Shown here: positions 27,601 through 36,411 of the stretch, piece after piece
Position numbering within the stretch: the first letter of the stretch is position 1
Layout: each line of letters begins with the position of its first letter
NCBI GenBank assembly: GCA_021784595.1
Contig: JAJYHT010000070.1
Coordinates: 1-60,514 of the forward strand
Direction: 5' to 3'
Length of the DNA: 60,514 nucleotides
From: Bacillota bacterium
GTDB taxonomy: Bacteria > Bacillota > Sulfobacillia > Sulfobacillales > Sulfobacillaceae
Made by a program: the position numbers and the translations under genes
The notes under the pieces: generated by a model
Seen by the model: the letters and a program-made list of their open reading frames with translations, nothing else
Told to the model about the DNA's origin: nothing
The model's database searches: none

Positions 27601-28924
27601 CACTGCCGTTAGTATACGCGAAGCACTGTCCAAAGAATAGGTGATCAGAAATACTATTTTTTATATGTTGAAATCGACATCCCAGGTGTGCAGGTCCATG
27701 GGAATTTAGACACCGAAAAATCTTGAGTGAACTCATTGTTGGTTTGTATGAATTTCCATCCAACAATTCGGCGAACCTTGGTGTTGTTTGTCGAAATCAC
27801 TAGAGGGGTCCATAAAAGAGAGATGCAGGGTTTCGTTACCCTGAGATTTAATTGACGAGACATGTCGCGGCTGGCGTTGTAGCCCCATGTTGGCTAGGAC
27901 ATACATTCACCCACATATGTCTAATCACTCATGCTGTCTAGAGTCACGAGATAGCTGACGTGCTCAAGGTTTACATCAATATGGCCCAGCGTTGGGATCC
28001 GAGCAGCGATTCAAGCCAGTGGGTCGTATGGCGACGGGCGGCTGGTATTCTACCGACCCCAAGATCTGTGTATGTCGGTCCCAACAACCCGATTTGACGG
28101 GTTTGAGAAGCGGAACAACCGTGGATCGAAAGGTCCATATCGTTTTACTATTCCGGGATGCCTGAGGCAACGGTGAGGATCCCCACCATTCGGCCATGTG
28201 TGCGCTGCTTCGCACCGAGCCACACGGACCCTGCCCGCAAGATTCTGATCCGCTCGCCTGACCCACGAAACGGCATCAGTCTGAAATTGGGGCATAGACG
28301 CGACAACCCATTGGTAGGTTTCGTGAGGTCGTTCATGCCGTGTCTACGGTCGCAGAGGTCCTTGGATTTCACAAAAATCTATGAGAATAACAGGGTTCTC
28401 ACAAAAAACTAGGGTACTTACGTCCAGTCACTTTGCTGAATACGCAATGGGTATTGTCGAAAAATATTTGGGATCGACAGCTAAAATCAAAGCGTTGTTG
28501 AATGGCTGATTTAACATCTGCCGGACCTGCGGTTGCCCGCGCTTGGCCCGTGGGTCTTTCCCCGATGCCTGCCGGAATTGTCGGACACCATGTTCAGCTC
28601 CGCCATCCGGACCGCGCCTGCTGCGGATGGAAATAATCCGCCAAGTTCCCAAATTCGCCCAACAGCGTTGCAATGTCCACATTCAATTCAGTCTACGGAC
28701 GCGGACTCCCCAGTGTTCGGAATCCGGAGGGCTCTTTCCGCCTGGGGAGCGGTCCTCGAACCCGGCAAGTTAGGCAGTGTCCAGAGCGATCTCCATCTCC
28801 TGAATCGTGGAACGCCACGAACGGGAAAACAGCAAAATCCGCAGATACATCCCGCAGGCGAGCGTGCATATGGTAACAACTGGGGATTGCTCAGCTCTGA
28901 CCCTGGGGGATGGGTACTAAACGC
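27601..28924. other. 1.3 kb stretch without an intact gene
   Basis: Several short frames on both strands lack SD sites and recognisable domains. Base composition is normal. No complete insertion sequence, terminal repeats or RNA gene are visible. I treat it as decayed sequence; the only recognisable remnant is at its 3' end. Confidence 0.4.
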
Positions 28925-29036
28925 CGTGTATCGCCGCAATCAGTGGCTAGTGCCCTCTACTGTAGCCCATGCGAGTTTTAATGCTTGGTCGGTGATTCTT
29001 GCGGTATTTGTCTTTGAGCGCGTCTGCTTTGGATAG
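28925..29036 (+). pseudogene. C-terminal remnant of a CPBP (CAAX-type) membrane protease
   Basis: The last about 35 codons of an open frame read VYRRNQWLVPSTVAHASFNA followed by a hydrophobic tail and stop. An H-x-x-x-N motif (HASFN) inside a hydrophobic helix after a YRRTGSLW-like segment is the third conserved motif of CPBP intramembrane proteases. The upstream motifs (EExxxR) are absent, so only a fragment survives. The match is short, and chance similarity is possible. Confidence 0.35.
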
Positions 29037-29086
29037 GAAAATCACCGGGATCTGACGAATATGCTTCCAAAAGGGGGCACGACATT

Positions 29087-30676
29087 ATGAAAATCTATGA
29101 CTCTGAGCAAGAAAACCAGCGTCGCATTCGACGCAATACTTTAGGAGACCTACTACGTCGGGATGCACGACGGGACCAGGGAAAAACCGCGGTGATCTAT
29201 CGAGATCAGAAGATTACTTATCGCGAGTGGAATGTGATGGTCAATCAAGTCTCAGAGGGGCTGTCTTGGCGCGGCGTGAGACCCCAAATGCATTTAGGGA
29301 TTATCGGCAAGAACTCGCTAAATTTCCTTACTTACGCCATCGCGGTGGCCAAATTAGGTTCCGTGTTTGTGCCAATCAATCCGGCACTAACAACCAAGGA
29401 GATGGCGTATATAATGCGCCATGCCGATGTCGCCGCTGTTGCAGCAGATAGCAGTCTCATTAGGCATGTGGATAAAGCTGGCAGGGAAGCGTCGTTGCGT
29501 TCTTTGGTGCAAGTGGCCTTGGATATCGATAGTACGCAGGATTCGTGGATTTCCTGGGACAGAGTGGGCAAAGGACATGGTGAAGAGTGGTGGGGGCCTG
29601 TGGTTGATGACGATGTTGCGCAAATTCTGTATACCAGTGGCACGGAATCGAATCCCAAAGGGGTGTTGTTAACACACCGAAGTCTTTTAGACCAATTTTT
29701 TAGCATTATTGTGGCAGGAGACTTTCGACCGAATGATGTGGTGTTGCATGCTTTGCCATTATTTCATAGTGCGCAACTCAATGCCTTTTTTGGGCCTTTT
29801 TTGGAACTCGGAGCAACTCATGTCGTACTGGAACGTCCGGAACCTGAGCGTATTATGCAAGCAATAGAGCACCACCAAGTCACGGTGTTTTTCGCCCCTC
29901 CCACTGTGTGGATAGCAATATTGCGATCTCCCTCCTTCTCGCCCTCTCGTTTGTCGTCCTTAAAGAAAGCAGTATATGGAGCGTCGGCGATGCCGGTAGA
30001 GATTTTACGCGAGTTGGCCCGGGTTCTGCCTCAAACCCGGTTTAGCAATATGTACGGCATGACTGAAATGGGACCCTTTGCCACAGCCTTGCCTCCGGAA
30101 GAACAGTTAACGCGCTCGGGATCTGTTGGCAAGCCCGGGGTTAATGTGGAAATGACGGTATTGCGTGACGATGGCAGTGAGGCTTCAGTCAATGTACCGG
30201 GTGAAGTGTGTTTCCGCAGCAGCCATGCGTTGCTAGGGTACTACAAAGATTCAGAAAAGACCCGCGAGGCATTTCGCCATGGATGGTATCATACTGGGGA
30301 CATTGGGGTGATTGACCCGGAGGGATACCTGTCCATTGTTGACCGTAAGAAAGATATGATTAAAACTGGTGGCGAAAATGTTGCCAGTCGAGAAGTGGAG
30401 GAAGTGCTGTATACCCATTTCGCAGTCCAAGAATGCGCGGTTATCGGCGTGCCGCATCCTTTTTGGGGTGAAGCAGTCATTGCTGTGGTAGTGAAACGTC
30501 AAGGTATGGACGTAAGCGAGAGCGAACTGATTGCTCATGTGCGGGAAACCCTGGCAGGATTCAAAACGCCGAAACGGGTCGTGTTTCGGGACAGTTTGCC
30601 GAAAAATGCTAGCGGAAAGATCGTCAAGCGGTTAATTACTACGGAAGTATCTTGGCACGATGATGAAGAACCATGA
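29087..30676 (+). CDS. Acyl-CoA synthetase (AMP-dependent ligase)
   Basis: 529-residue member of the ANL adenylate-forming superfamily. The P-loop YTSGTESNPKGVLLTH is near residue 182, the mid motif MYGMTEMGP near 325, GWYHTGDIG with DRKKDMIKTGGENV near 410-430, and the catalytic lysine in NASGKIVK near 508. It activates a carboxylic acid with ATP and CoA; the length and motifs fit a medium/long-chain fatty acid or aryl acid ligase, not acetate. The ATG has GGGGG eleven bases upstream. It stands alone. The last codons form the left arm of a perfect 23-bp hairpin. Confidence 0.9.
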   Translation: MKIYDSEQENQRRIRRNTLGDLLRRDARRDQGKTAVIYRDQKITYREWNVMVNQVSEGLSWRGVRPQMHLGIIGKNSLNFLTYAIAVAKLGSVFVPINPALTTKEMAYIMRHADVAAVAADSSLIRHVDKAGREASLRSLVQVALDIDSTQDSWISWDRVGKGHGEEWWGPVVDDDVAQILYTSGTESNPKGVLLTHRSLLDQFFSIIVAGDFRPNDVVLHALPLFHSAQLNAFFGPFLELGATHVVLERPEPERIMQAIEHHQVTVFFAPPTVWIAILRSPSFSPSRLSSLKKAVYGASAMPVEILRELARVLPQTRFSNMYGMTEMGPFATALPPEEQLTRSGSVGKPGVNVEMTVLRDDGSEASVNVPGEVCFRSSHALLGYYKDSEKTREAFRHGWYHTGDIGVIDPEGYLSIVDRKKDMIKTGGENVASREVEEVLYTHFAVQECAVIGVPHPFWGEAVIAVVVKRQGMDVSESELIAHVRETLAGFKTPKRVVFRDSLPKNASGKIVKRLITTEVSWHDDEEP

Positions 30677-30718
30677 AGTGGTAGGGGCGTCTTTAGACGC
30701 CCCTACCACTTCATGGTT
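30669..30718 (+). terminator. Perfect 23-bp hairpin overlapping the acyl-CoA synthetase stop codon
   Basis: Bases 30669-30691 and 30696-30718 are exact reverse complements with a TTTA loop. The TGA stop (30674-30676) lies in the left arm. No long T-run follows (only TTTAT overlapping the right-arm end), so simple Rho-independent termination is doubtful. An mRNA 3'-end stabilising structure or bidirectional terminator is possible. Confidence 0.6.
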
Positions 30719-31074
30719 TATGCCCAATTGGGGCGCCGCTACCGCACTCATCTCTTACTATTAGGAACGCTCTAGTGGTCGACGGATCAAATGAAAACAG
30801 CTCGATTACGTTTTCCATAGCGCTGACGAACATGAAAAATGTCACGTGACTGAAGTGTTCTTTATCCGATAACGACCGACAAAATAGAAGTTTTCAGAGG
30901 CGCGTGGGCCCCCGTCGGAACAAAATTGTCTATTAACCCAACACCCTGCAATTCATACCCACTTTCTCTTGAATACGAATAACTGGGGAAGTGAGCGAAA
31001 AACGGCGCCCATGAGACACAGGTGGATCAGGACTTTTTGCCAGTATAATACTTTCTCGCATTTAGACGCGGCCG
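30719..31074. other. Intergenic region, nothing coding recognised
   Basis: It holds a TATAAT at 31044-31049 with no good -35. A short frame from 30969 has no SD. No repeats or RNA genes seen. Confidence 0.35.
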
Positions 31075-31434
31075 ATGCGGTGGATTCCGCTGATGTTTCT
31101 GGTCATGGGCATTGCGTGGTTGATTTTGTCGTGGGGCGTGAATTTTCCCGTTTTTGTAATTCTGGCAGGGGTCGAAGGGTGTGCCGGGTGGATGGTGCAA
31201 GATTTGGCTACCGCATTTATCTTGTCTGAAGCGCCGTCGGGTCGCGCAGGACAGGCTCGAGCACGCCTAGGGGCATTTGACGAAGTGGGGTCAATACTCG
31301 GCACGGCGGCGATTTTAGTTGTTCCAGTCGCTTGGTTGGTACTCCCCTTGTATGCCGCTTTGGGAGTCGCGGGCGTATGGTTTCTGGTTGCTCGCCACAA
31401 GTTGATGCCTTTCCATGACGCAAGAGCGATGTAA
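31075..31434 (+). pseudogene. C-terminal remnant of an MFS transporter
   Basis: 119 codons with three or four hydrophobic helices. GRAGQARARLGAFDEVGSIL, followed by LVVPVAWLVLPLYAALG, resembles the MFS helix 10-12 region. The frame is closed by a TAG only four codons upstream of the ATG, and no other MFS helices are found in the preceding 350 bases. There is no SD. I take it as the tail of a deleted transporter gene. Confidence 0.5.
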
Positions 31435-31490
31435 ACGGGGGATCAACATGCCAGGAAATCGCGGTCAAGATCAATCCCGCGCTGGACTAT

Positions 31491-31982
31491 TCAGGAAAAT
31501 GGCTGCGCAAAACGTGTCGCTCCTACAATGGTGCGCAATTCCTGGCGAAATTGCACACCTTTGGAACCGTCCGCCGTCCAATAGGTACGGTTTTGGTAGG
31601 TCACACCTTGACATCCCGTTGCATCATAACTTGCACGCAGGACAACCTGATGACCTTCATGAAAGACCATGGTGTAATGGATCCCCATGTCGGCGGGGCA
31701 ACTAATGGCTCCGCTGGGAAAGGGGGCGAGTTGCAGTATGTCATGATATAGTGCAGTGACAGCTCGCGAATTGGATACGACAAGGGTAAAGTCCTGATTA
31801 CGGCGTGAGTTGTAAAGATGGGCCATGCCAGAGCGGGCAATGATAACCCAGGTAGGGTTCGCAGTTTGCAACGGGTATAACGTCCCCAAAATGACGTTTC
31901 GCGTTGCTGGCAAAACAGCTGTCAATGTGGCCGCCAACACGACGCCAAACATAGTGCTGACAAACGCTTTTGGCAATACCAT
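31491..31982 (-). CDS. Hypothetical exported protein
   Basis: About 163 residues. The start is placed at the ATG giving MVLPKAFVSTMFG because GGAGG lies eight bases upstream; the ATG at 31997 lacks an SD. The N-terminus is a signal peptide or single membrane anchor (VVLAATLTAVLPATRNVIL). The rest is a small, probably extracytoplasmic domain with two cysteines (ISCPADMG and ATGCQGV) that could form a disulphide. No family is recognised. It is convergent to the MFS remnant. Confidence 0.6.
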   Translation of the reverse strand: MVLPKAFVSTMFGVVLAATLTAVLPATRNVILGTLYPLQTANPTWVIIARSGMAHLYNSRRNQDFTLVVSNSRAVTALYHDILQLAPFPSGAISCPADMGIHYTMVFHEGHQVVLRASYDATGCQGVTYQNRTYWTADGSKGVQFRQELRTIVGATRFAQPFS

Positions 31983-32357
31983 AAGTGTTGCCTCCATTAG
32001 TAGAAAGGGTTGTGTCCACGCTTATCCGATAGCAACAAAGGCGTGGAGATTGGTCAGCATCGTCGTCTCGTTTCTACGTATAACGCCTCCAAACGCGCTA
32101 CGGTGACGGGCCGCATTAGTATCTTTTCTATTTACCGGGGTATCTGCGAAATCAAACAATATGCTTATAGCGGTTTCCATAGTGGAAATTAGCCGAACCC
32201 GCCCACAAGAACAATTGATCAGAACAACGCGACATGATTCATTCCAAACCTCTGCTCCATCCTCGAATACGCCGTGTACGGTTAAGGACCCATTTTATGG
32301 GACGAAATGCATCGCCGAGTGAGCATGAACATTTTAGAAAAAACCCTTGGTTAATTA
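31983..32357. other. Divergent intergenic region
   Basis: It lies between the exported protein gene and the DeoR-led operon. Two plus-strand frames (31825-32192) lack SD and are judged non-coding. It probably carries operators for the downstream DeoR protein, but no clear palindrome was found. Confidence 0.35.
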
Positions 32358-32386
32358 TTGAAATGTGGCAATTTACGATCTATATT
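32358..32386 (+). promoter_or_regulatory. Sigma-A-type promoter of the seven-gene operon
   Basis: TTGAAA (32358-32363) and TATATT (32381-32386) are 17 bases apart, 43 bases before the GTG of the DeoR-type gene. The spacing is ideal and both boxes are one or two bases from consensus. This is the best promoter seen in the window. Confidence 0.65.
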
Positions 32387-32428
32387 ATGATTGTCCGTGA
32401 GTGATAAATGATTGGATGTGATCGTTAA

Positions 32429-33211
32429 GTGCTCAATAAACGGAGAAAAGAATTATTGGAGTTGCTTCAGTCCGAGCCTGAAATGTCTATTGCGGACATG
32501 ACGGACCGTCTTGGAGTATCTGCTGCCACAGTGCGGCGGGACTTGAATAACCTCTCAAACCAAGGTCTTATACAGAGGTTGCGTGGTGGCGCCACAATAA
32601 GCCATCCCTTAGGAATCGAACCCTCCTGGGGTGAGCGCAATCGTGAAAATATCGATAAAAAGCGGGCTATTGTCCGGATGGCATTAGATGCTGTGGAAGA
32701 TGGCCAAGTGGTGGCGTTGGACGTAGGCACCACCACACTGGAACTGGCTCGGCTTTTGCAAATGCGATCAGACTTGATGGTGTTTACGGCATCAGTACCC
32801 ATTTCCGAAACACTCGCCATGGGACGGCCCACCGTCTATTTGGTAGGGGGAAGAGTAAGGCCGCGGGAAATGGGTGTAGTCGGGCCCTTAGCGCGCGACA
32901 TCATTGGACGGTTTCACTATGATGTGTTTTTTCTGGCGGCTGCTGGGTGGTCGTTAGAACAAGGTCTGATGGATTTCTCGATAGAGGATGTAGAGATTAA
33001 ACAAGCCTTTATGAATTCCTCCAACCAAGTGATTGCGCTCGTGGACTCCACCAAATACGGCAAAACCTCATTGATGTCGATCGCTCCCTTAGAAGAAATT
33101 GACATGGTGATCACGGATGATCAGTTGCCCAATGCGGTGCGGGATCAGGTGAGTGAGGTCACCACGTTGCGAGTGGCCGAGTTAGGAAACGGCGAAAGGG
33201 GATTAGGATGA
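32429..33211 (+). CDS. DeoR-family transcriptional repressor
   Basis: 260 residues. The N-terminal winged HTH is textbook DeoR: RRKELLELL at the start, MTDRLGVSAATVRRDLNNL as the HTH, then GLIQRLRGGA. The C-terminal sensor domain (VALDVGTTTLELARLL, TASVPISETL, TDDQL near the end) normally binds a phosphorylated sugar or polyol intermediate. It is the first gene of the operon, so it probably represses its own promoter until the pathway intermediate appears. The GTG start has only a weak SD (GGATGTG). The stop overlaps the next start as ATGA. Confidence 0.92.
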   Translation: MLNKRRKELLELLQSEPEMSIADMTDRLGVSAATVRRDLNNLSNQGLIQRLRGGATISHPLGIEPSWGERNRENIDKKRAIVRMALDAVEDGQVVALDVGTTTLELARLLQMRSDLMVFTASVPISETLAMGRPTVYLVGGRVRPREMGVVGPLARDIIGRFHYDVFFLAAAGWSLEQGLMDFSIEDVEIKQAFMNSSNQVIALVDSTKYGKTSLMSIAPLEEIDMVITDDQLPNAVRDQVSEVTTLRVAELGNGERGLG

Positions 33212-34035
33212 AGACCGCGTGGATTTCTCAAGTGTTTGACACAGTGAAGCCCGTTATCGCAATGGTCCATTTTCCGGCGTTGCCGGGCGCGCCTTTGTAT
33301 CAACTGAATAAAGGCATGGAGCCTATTGTCGATCACGTCAAGCGGGATTTAGAGGCTCTACAGAAGGCTGGGGTCGATGGCCTGATGTTTTGCAACGAAA
33401 ACGATCGTCCCTACCAGTTTACCGCGCAAGCCAGCACCATTGCTGCGATGGCTTATGCCATCGGTCGGGTCAAGTCCGAGATTTCCATCCCCTATGGGGT
33501 TGACATTTTATGGGATCCGGTCTCCGCAGTGGCGCTAGCCCATTCTGTGGGTGCATGTTTTGTGCGTGAAGTCTTTACCGGGCTTTACGAAAGCGATATG
33601 GGATTATGGCAAAGCCGAGCGGCTGAGGCGCTCAGGCTGCGCGCGCAATTGGGCGAGGCAGAAAGTATTCGACTGCTGTTTAATGTCTCGGCAGAGTTTG
33701 CTTCGCCCTTTGGCCGCCGCTCGATAGCCGAAATCGCACAGTCGGTCGCTTTTTCCAGTTTGCCTGACGGCATTTGCGTATCCGGGCCGATGACCGGAAG
33801 CCCCGTAGCATCCAGTGAATTAGAACGCGTGACAAGCCTTCTTGAGGACATGCCCGTGTTTGTCAACACAGGGGTGCGACAAGATAACGTGGCGAAATAT
33901 TTGAGCGTGGCAGATGGAGCAATTATCGGTACCGCGTTGAAATACGAGGGCAAGACATTTAATGCGGTGGATGCAGAGCGCGCAAGGCAGTTAATGAACA
34001 CGGTTAAAAATCTCCGGCTTCAGTTGGCGACCTAA
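33208..34035 (+). CDS. BtpA/SgcQ-family TIM-barrel protein
   Basis: 275 residues. The N-terminal KPVIAMVHFPALPGAPLY is the BtpA/SgcQ signature (MVHxxPLPGSP), followed by GVDGLMFCNENDRPYQF, which corresponds to the conserved EN-x-x-D-x-P segment. The C-terminus VFVNTGVRQDNVAKYL and GAIIGTALK fits a phosphate-binding end of a TIM barrel. The family includes cyanobacterial BtpA (photosystem I biogenesis) and E. coli SgcQ in a putative sugar operon; its biochemical activity is not established to my knowledge. Translationally coupled to the DeoR gene. Its place between a regulator and a permease suggests a catabolic enzyme such as an aldolase or epimerase-like role. Confidence 0.88.
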   Translation: MKTAWISQVFDTVKPVIAMVHFPALPGAPLYQLNKGMEPIVDHVKRDLEALQKAGVDGLMFCNENDRPYQFTAQASTIAAMAYAIGRVKSEISIPYGVDILWDPVSAVALAHSVGACFVREVFTGLYESDMGLWQSRAAEALRLRAQLGEAESIRLLFNVSAEFASPFGRRSIAEIAQSVAFSSLPDGICVSGPMTGSPVASSELERVTSLLEDMPVFVNTGVRQDNVAKYLSVADGAIIGTALKYEGKTFNAVDAERARQLMNTVKNLRLQLAT

Positions 34036-34065
34036 TTCCCTAATTAGAAAGGAGAATCGAAGTAT

Positions 34066-35646
34066 ATGGCGCAGTCTAAAGAGTTGTTTGTGCGAAATGC
34101 CACCGGTTTAGTGCGGGAGTTGTCCCCTTTTGACGCGTTTAACTTGGTGTTTTCCGCGGTCCTGATTCCGGTTGGCATTTCGGAAGCCTTGGGTTTTTCG
34201 CCGGCAGTGTTTGCCGGGGCAAATGTGGCGGTCTCTTTTATTATTGCCGCCATATTGATGGTGGCCTTTGGTGCAGTGTATCTCTACTTTACCAATTTGA
34301 TGCCGCGTTCGGGCGGCGACTACGTCTGGGTCAGCCGTACCTTGAACCCAGGCGTTGGATTTGTAACGAATGCCGCGCTTACCTTCGTGTTCTTGACTTG
34401 GGTGTCGTTCAACTTCACAACCATGATTAGCTACTTCGGTCCGGCCGTCTTTTATTTGTGGGGTCTGCCTAGTGGTGTCATTACCACAATGTCTCAGCCG
34501 GGCTGGGAATTCGGTATTGCCACCGTTCTGACAATTTTGTTCACACTGCTCATGATTACGGGCGTGCGACGCGTGGCGCGATACATGCGATGGATGTTCT
34601 GGCTGGTGTGGATTGGCATGGGCGTTTGGCTTGTGGGCATGGCGATGACCCCGGCGTCTGCTTTTCAATCTCGTCTTGCTGCGGCGACTGGCCACAGTGC
34701 TGCCAGTATTATCGCCATCGCGCACCACATGGGACAAACTCAAGGGAGCGGCATCAACTGGATGATGACGCTTTTTGCCATGGTCTATGCCTTTCAAGTG
34801 TATACCGGGTTTCAATGGACAGGATATTTCGCCGGAGAAGTCAAGAATGTGCGCAAGACCGCAGTCACCTCAATAATGGGGGGGCTGTTTGTGTCCGCTG
34901 TATTGTACACAGTGGGCACACTGCTTGTGTTCCATTCCACTGGGTACAACCTTTATAACGCTCTGGCGTACATCGGGTTCAACGATGCGGCCAAATTGCC
35001 AGCCAACGTGCCTTATGTATTGCCGGCATTGGCGCGGTTCTTTTCGATGCCAGCGTTCTTGCGCGATTATATTGGACTCAGCTTCATTTTGGCGATATTT
35101 TGGTGGACACCTACGGGGTTCATGCTGGGTACTCGCAATCTCTTCGCCTGGGCGTTCGACCGTTTGATGCCCGAATCATTGGCTGAGGTTTCGGAGCGAT
35201 TCCACACTCCGGTCAAAGCCACCATTGTAATCGGGGTAGTGGTTGAACTCATTAACGTAGCCAACGTTTACATGGGACTTTCAGAATTCTTGATTAACAT
35301 CATTGCTGTCATGGCTGCAGCATTTATTGTGGTCAGCATTAGCGCCATTGTATTTCCTTATCGCCGACGCGATCTCTATGACGAGGCCTCGCAGATGGTG
35401 CAGCGAAAGATGTTTGGCATACCGGTCTTGACCTTAGCGGGCGTCATTGGCCTTCTGATTTGGGTTGCGGTGTTGCTTATTGCCTTGACCACGCCATATT
35501 TTGGACTCAGCACCAAACCGATGCCCATGGTGGAAGCTTTTATCGTGCCAATTCTAGCCATCGTTTACTATTTCGTGATGTCGACCTACCGAAAACGCGA
35601 AGGGTTTGACTTGTCAGTCTCGTTTAAGGCGATTCCGCCCGAATAG
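34066..35646 (+). CDS. APC-superfamily permease
   Basis: 526 residues, twelve or more hydrophobic segments. The N-terminal helix has the APC feature SAVLIPVGISEALGFSPAVF, and NLMPRSGGDYVWVSRTLNPG matches the P-x-SGG-x-Y-x-x-x-x-R loop after TM2. These carriers usually import amino acids or amines, so its pairing with a sugar-type kinase is unusual. The SD (AAAGGAG) lies eleven bases before the ATG. It lies 30 bases downstream of the BtpA gene and 27 bases before the next gene, so clearly in the same operon. Substrate unknown. Confidence 0.87.
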   Translation: MAQSKELFVRNATGLVRELSPFDAFNLVFSAVLIPVGISEALGFSPAVFAGANVAVSFIIAAILMVAFGAVYLYFTNLMPRSGGDYVWVSRTLNPGVGFVTNAALTFVFLTWVSFNFTTMISYFGPAVFYLWGLPSGVITTMSQPGWEFGIATVLTILFTLLMITGVRRVARYMRWMFWLVWIGMGVWLVGMAMTPASAFQSRLAAATGHSAASIIAIAHHMGQTQGSGINWMMTLFAMVYAFQVYTGFQWTGYFAGEVKNVRKTAVTSIMGGLFVSAVLYTVGTLLVFHSTGYNLYNALAYIGFNDAAKLPANVPYVLPALARFFSMPAFLRDYIGLSFILAIFWWTPTGFMLGTRNLFAWAFDRLMPESLAEVSERFHTPVKATIVIGVVVELINVANVYMGLSEFLINIIAVMAAAFIVVSISAIVFPYRRRDLYDEASQMVQRKMFGIPVLTLAGVIGLLIWVAVLLIALTTPYFGLSTKPMPMVEAFIVPILAIVYYFVMSTYRKREGFDLSVSFKAIPPE

Positions 35647-35673
35647 AGCTCAGGCAGGGAAGGGAGAGGGCCT

Positions 35674-36411
35674 ATGGATTTAGCGGAACGGGGAAAGCAG
35701 ATTGTGAACAGTGCCCAATCAAAAGGCATTCATACCAGGTTGCTCGGAGGATTGGCCCTCTATTTGCTGGCTCCATCAGCCCAAAATCATTCTGTGCTGC
35801 AGCGTGCATACAAGGATATCGATCTCGTTGTGCGTCGCAAGGATGGGGGAAAGCTTACCCCCATCCTCGTCGATGCGGGTTTTGAGCCCGATCGCCGCTT
35901 TAATGCATTGCACGGAGAAACTCGGTTGCTGTACACAGATCGCGATGACCCTGGACTTCAAGTGGATGTCTTTGTGGGAGTCTTTGAGCAATGTCATAAA
36001 CTGGACTTATTGGTGGGTGCAGAACGCATGCAATATACCATAACTCCCAGTCAGTTATTGCTCACAAAATTGCAGATTGTGCAATTAAACGAAAAAGACG
36101 TCAAAGATTTGGTCACTATGTTTCTCGATTGGTCGATCGGCGACGATGACAGCGGATTGAATCGGGCAACGTTAGCCCAACTGTTTGGCAATGACTGGGG
36201 ACTCTTTACCACATCTTCCGATACTTTAGCCCAGGTTGGCCAACACGCTGTCGAATATGTGTCGGACAAAGAATTGGACGTGGTGTCCCAACACATCCAA
36301 GCCTTGCGCGAATTAATGACAACGTCTCCTAAGTCTCTGCGCTTTCGCATGCGGGAAAAAATTGGACGCAAAATGCCGTGGTATGAGACTCCCGAGGAGG
36401 TTAAAAGATGA
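35674..36411 (+). CDS. Nucleotidyltransferase-fold protein
   Basis: 245 residues. The N-terminal half has the core of the DNA polymerase beta-like nucleotidyltransferase superfamily: LLGGLALYLL (the GG element), YKDIDLVV with the D-x-D pair near residues 50-52, and a third acidic strand LQVDVFVG near 95. The arrangement resembles AbiEii/MNT-type proteins. The C-terminal half is helical and ends very basic (RFRMREKIGRKMPWY). Such enzymes transfer NMP to a protein, RNA or small molecule. The SD is good (AAGGGAG). Its stop overlaps the metallophosphoesterase start as ATGA. The target cannot be told. Confidence 0.72.
   Translation: MDLAERGKQIVNSAQSKGIHTRLLGGLALYLLAPSAQNHSVLQRAYKDIDLVVRRKDGGKLTPILVDAGFEPDRRFNALHGETRLLYTDRDDPGLQVDVFVGVFEQCHKLDLLVGAERMQYTITPSQLLLTKLQIVQLNEKDVKDLVTMFLDWSIGDDDSGLNRATLAQLFGNDWGLFTTSSDTLAQVGQHAVEYVSDKELDVVSQHIQALRELMTTSPKSLRFRMREKIGRKMPWYETPEEVKR

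Noticed and set aside
27601-28924. Search for an insertion sequence or RNA gene in the long gap
   Set aside because: No terminal inverted repeats, transposase motifs or tRNA-like structures could be found by eye.
34108-34815. 235-codon minus-strand frame
   Set aside because: It is antisense to the APC permease, His/Arg-rich and without SD, as expected for the shadow of a hydrophobic gene.
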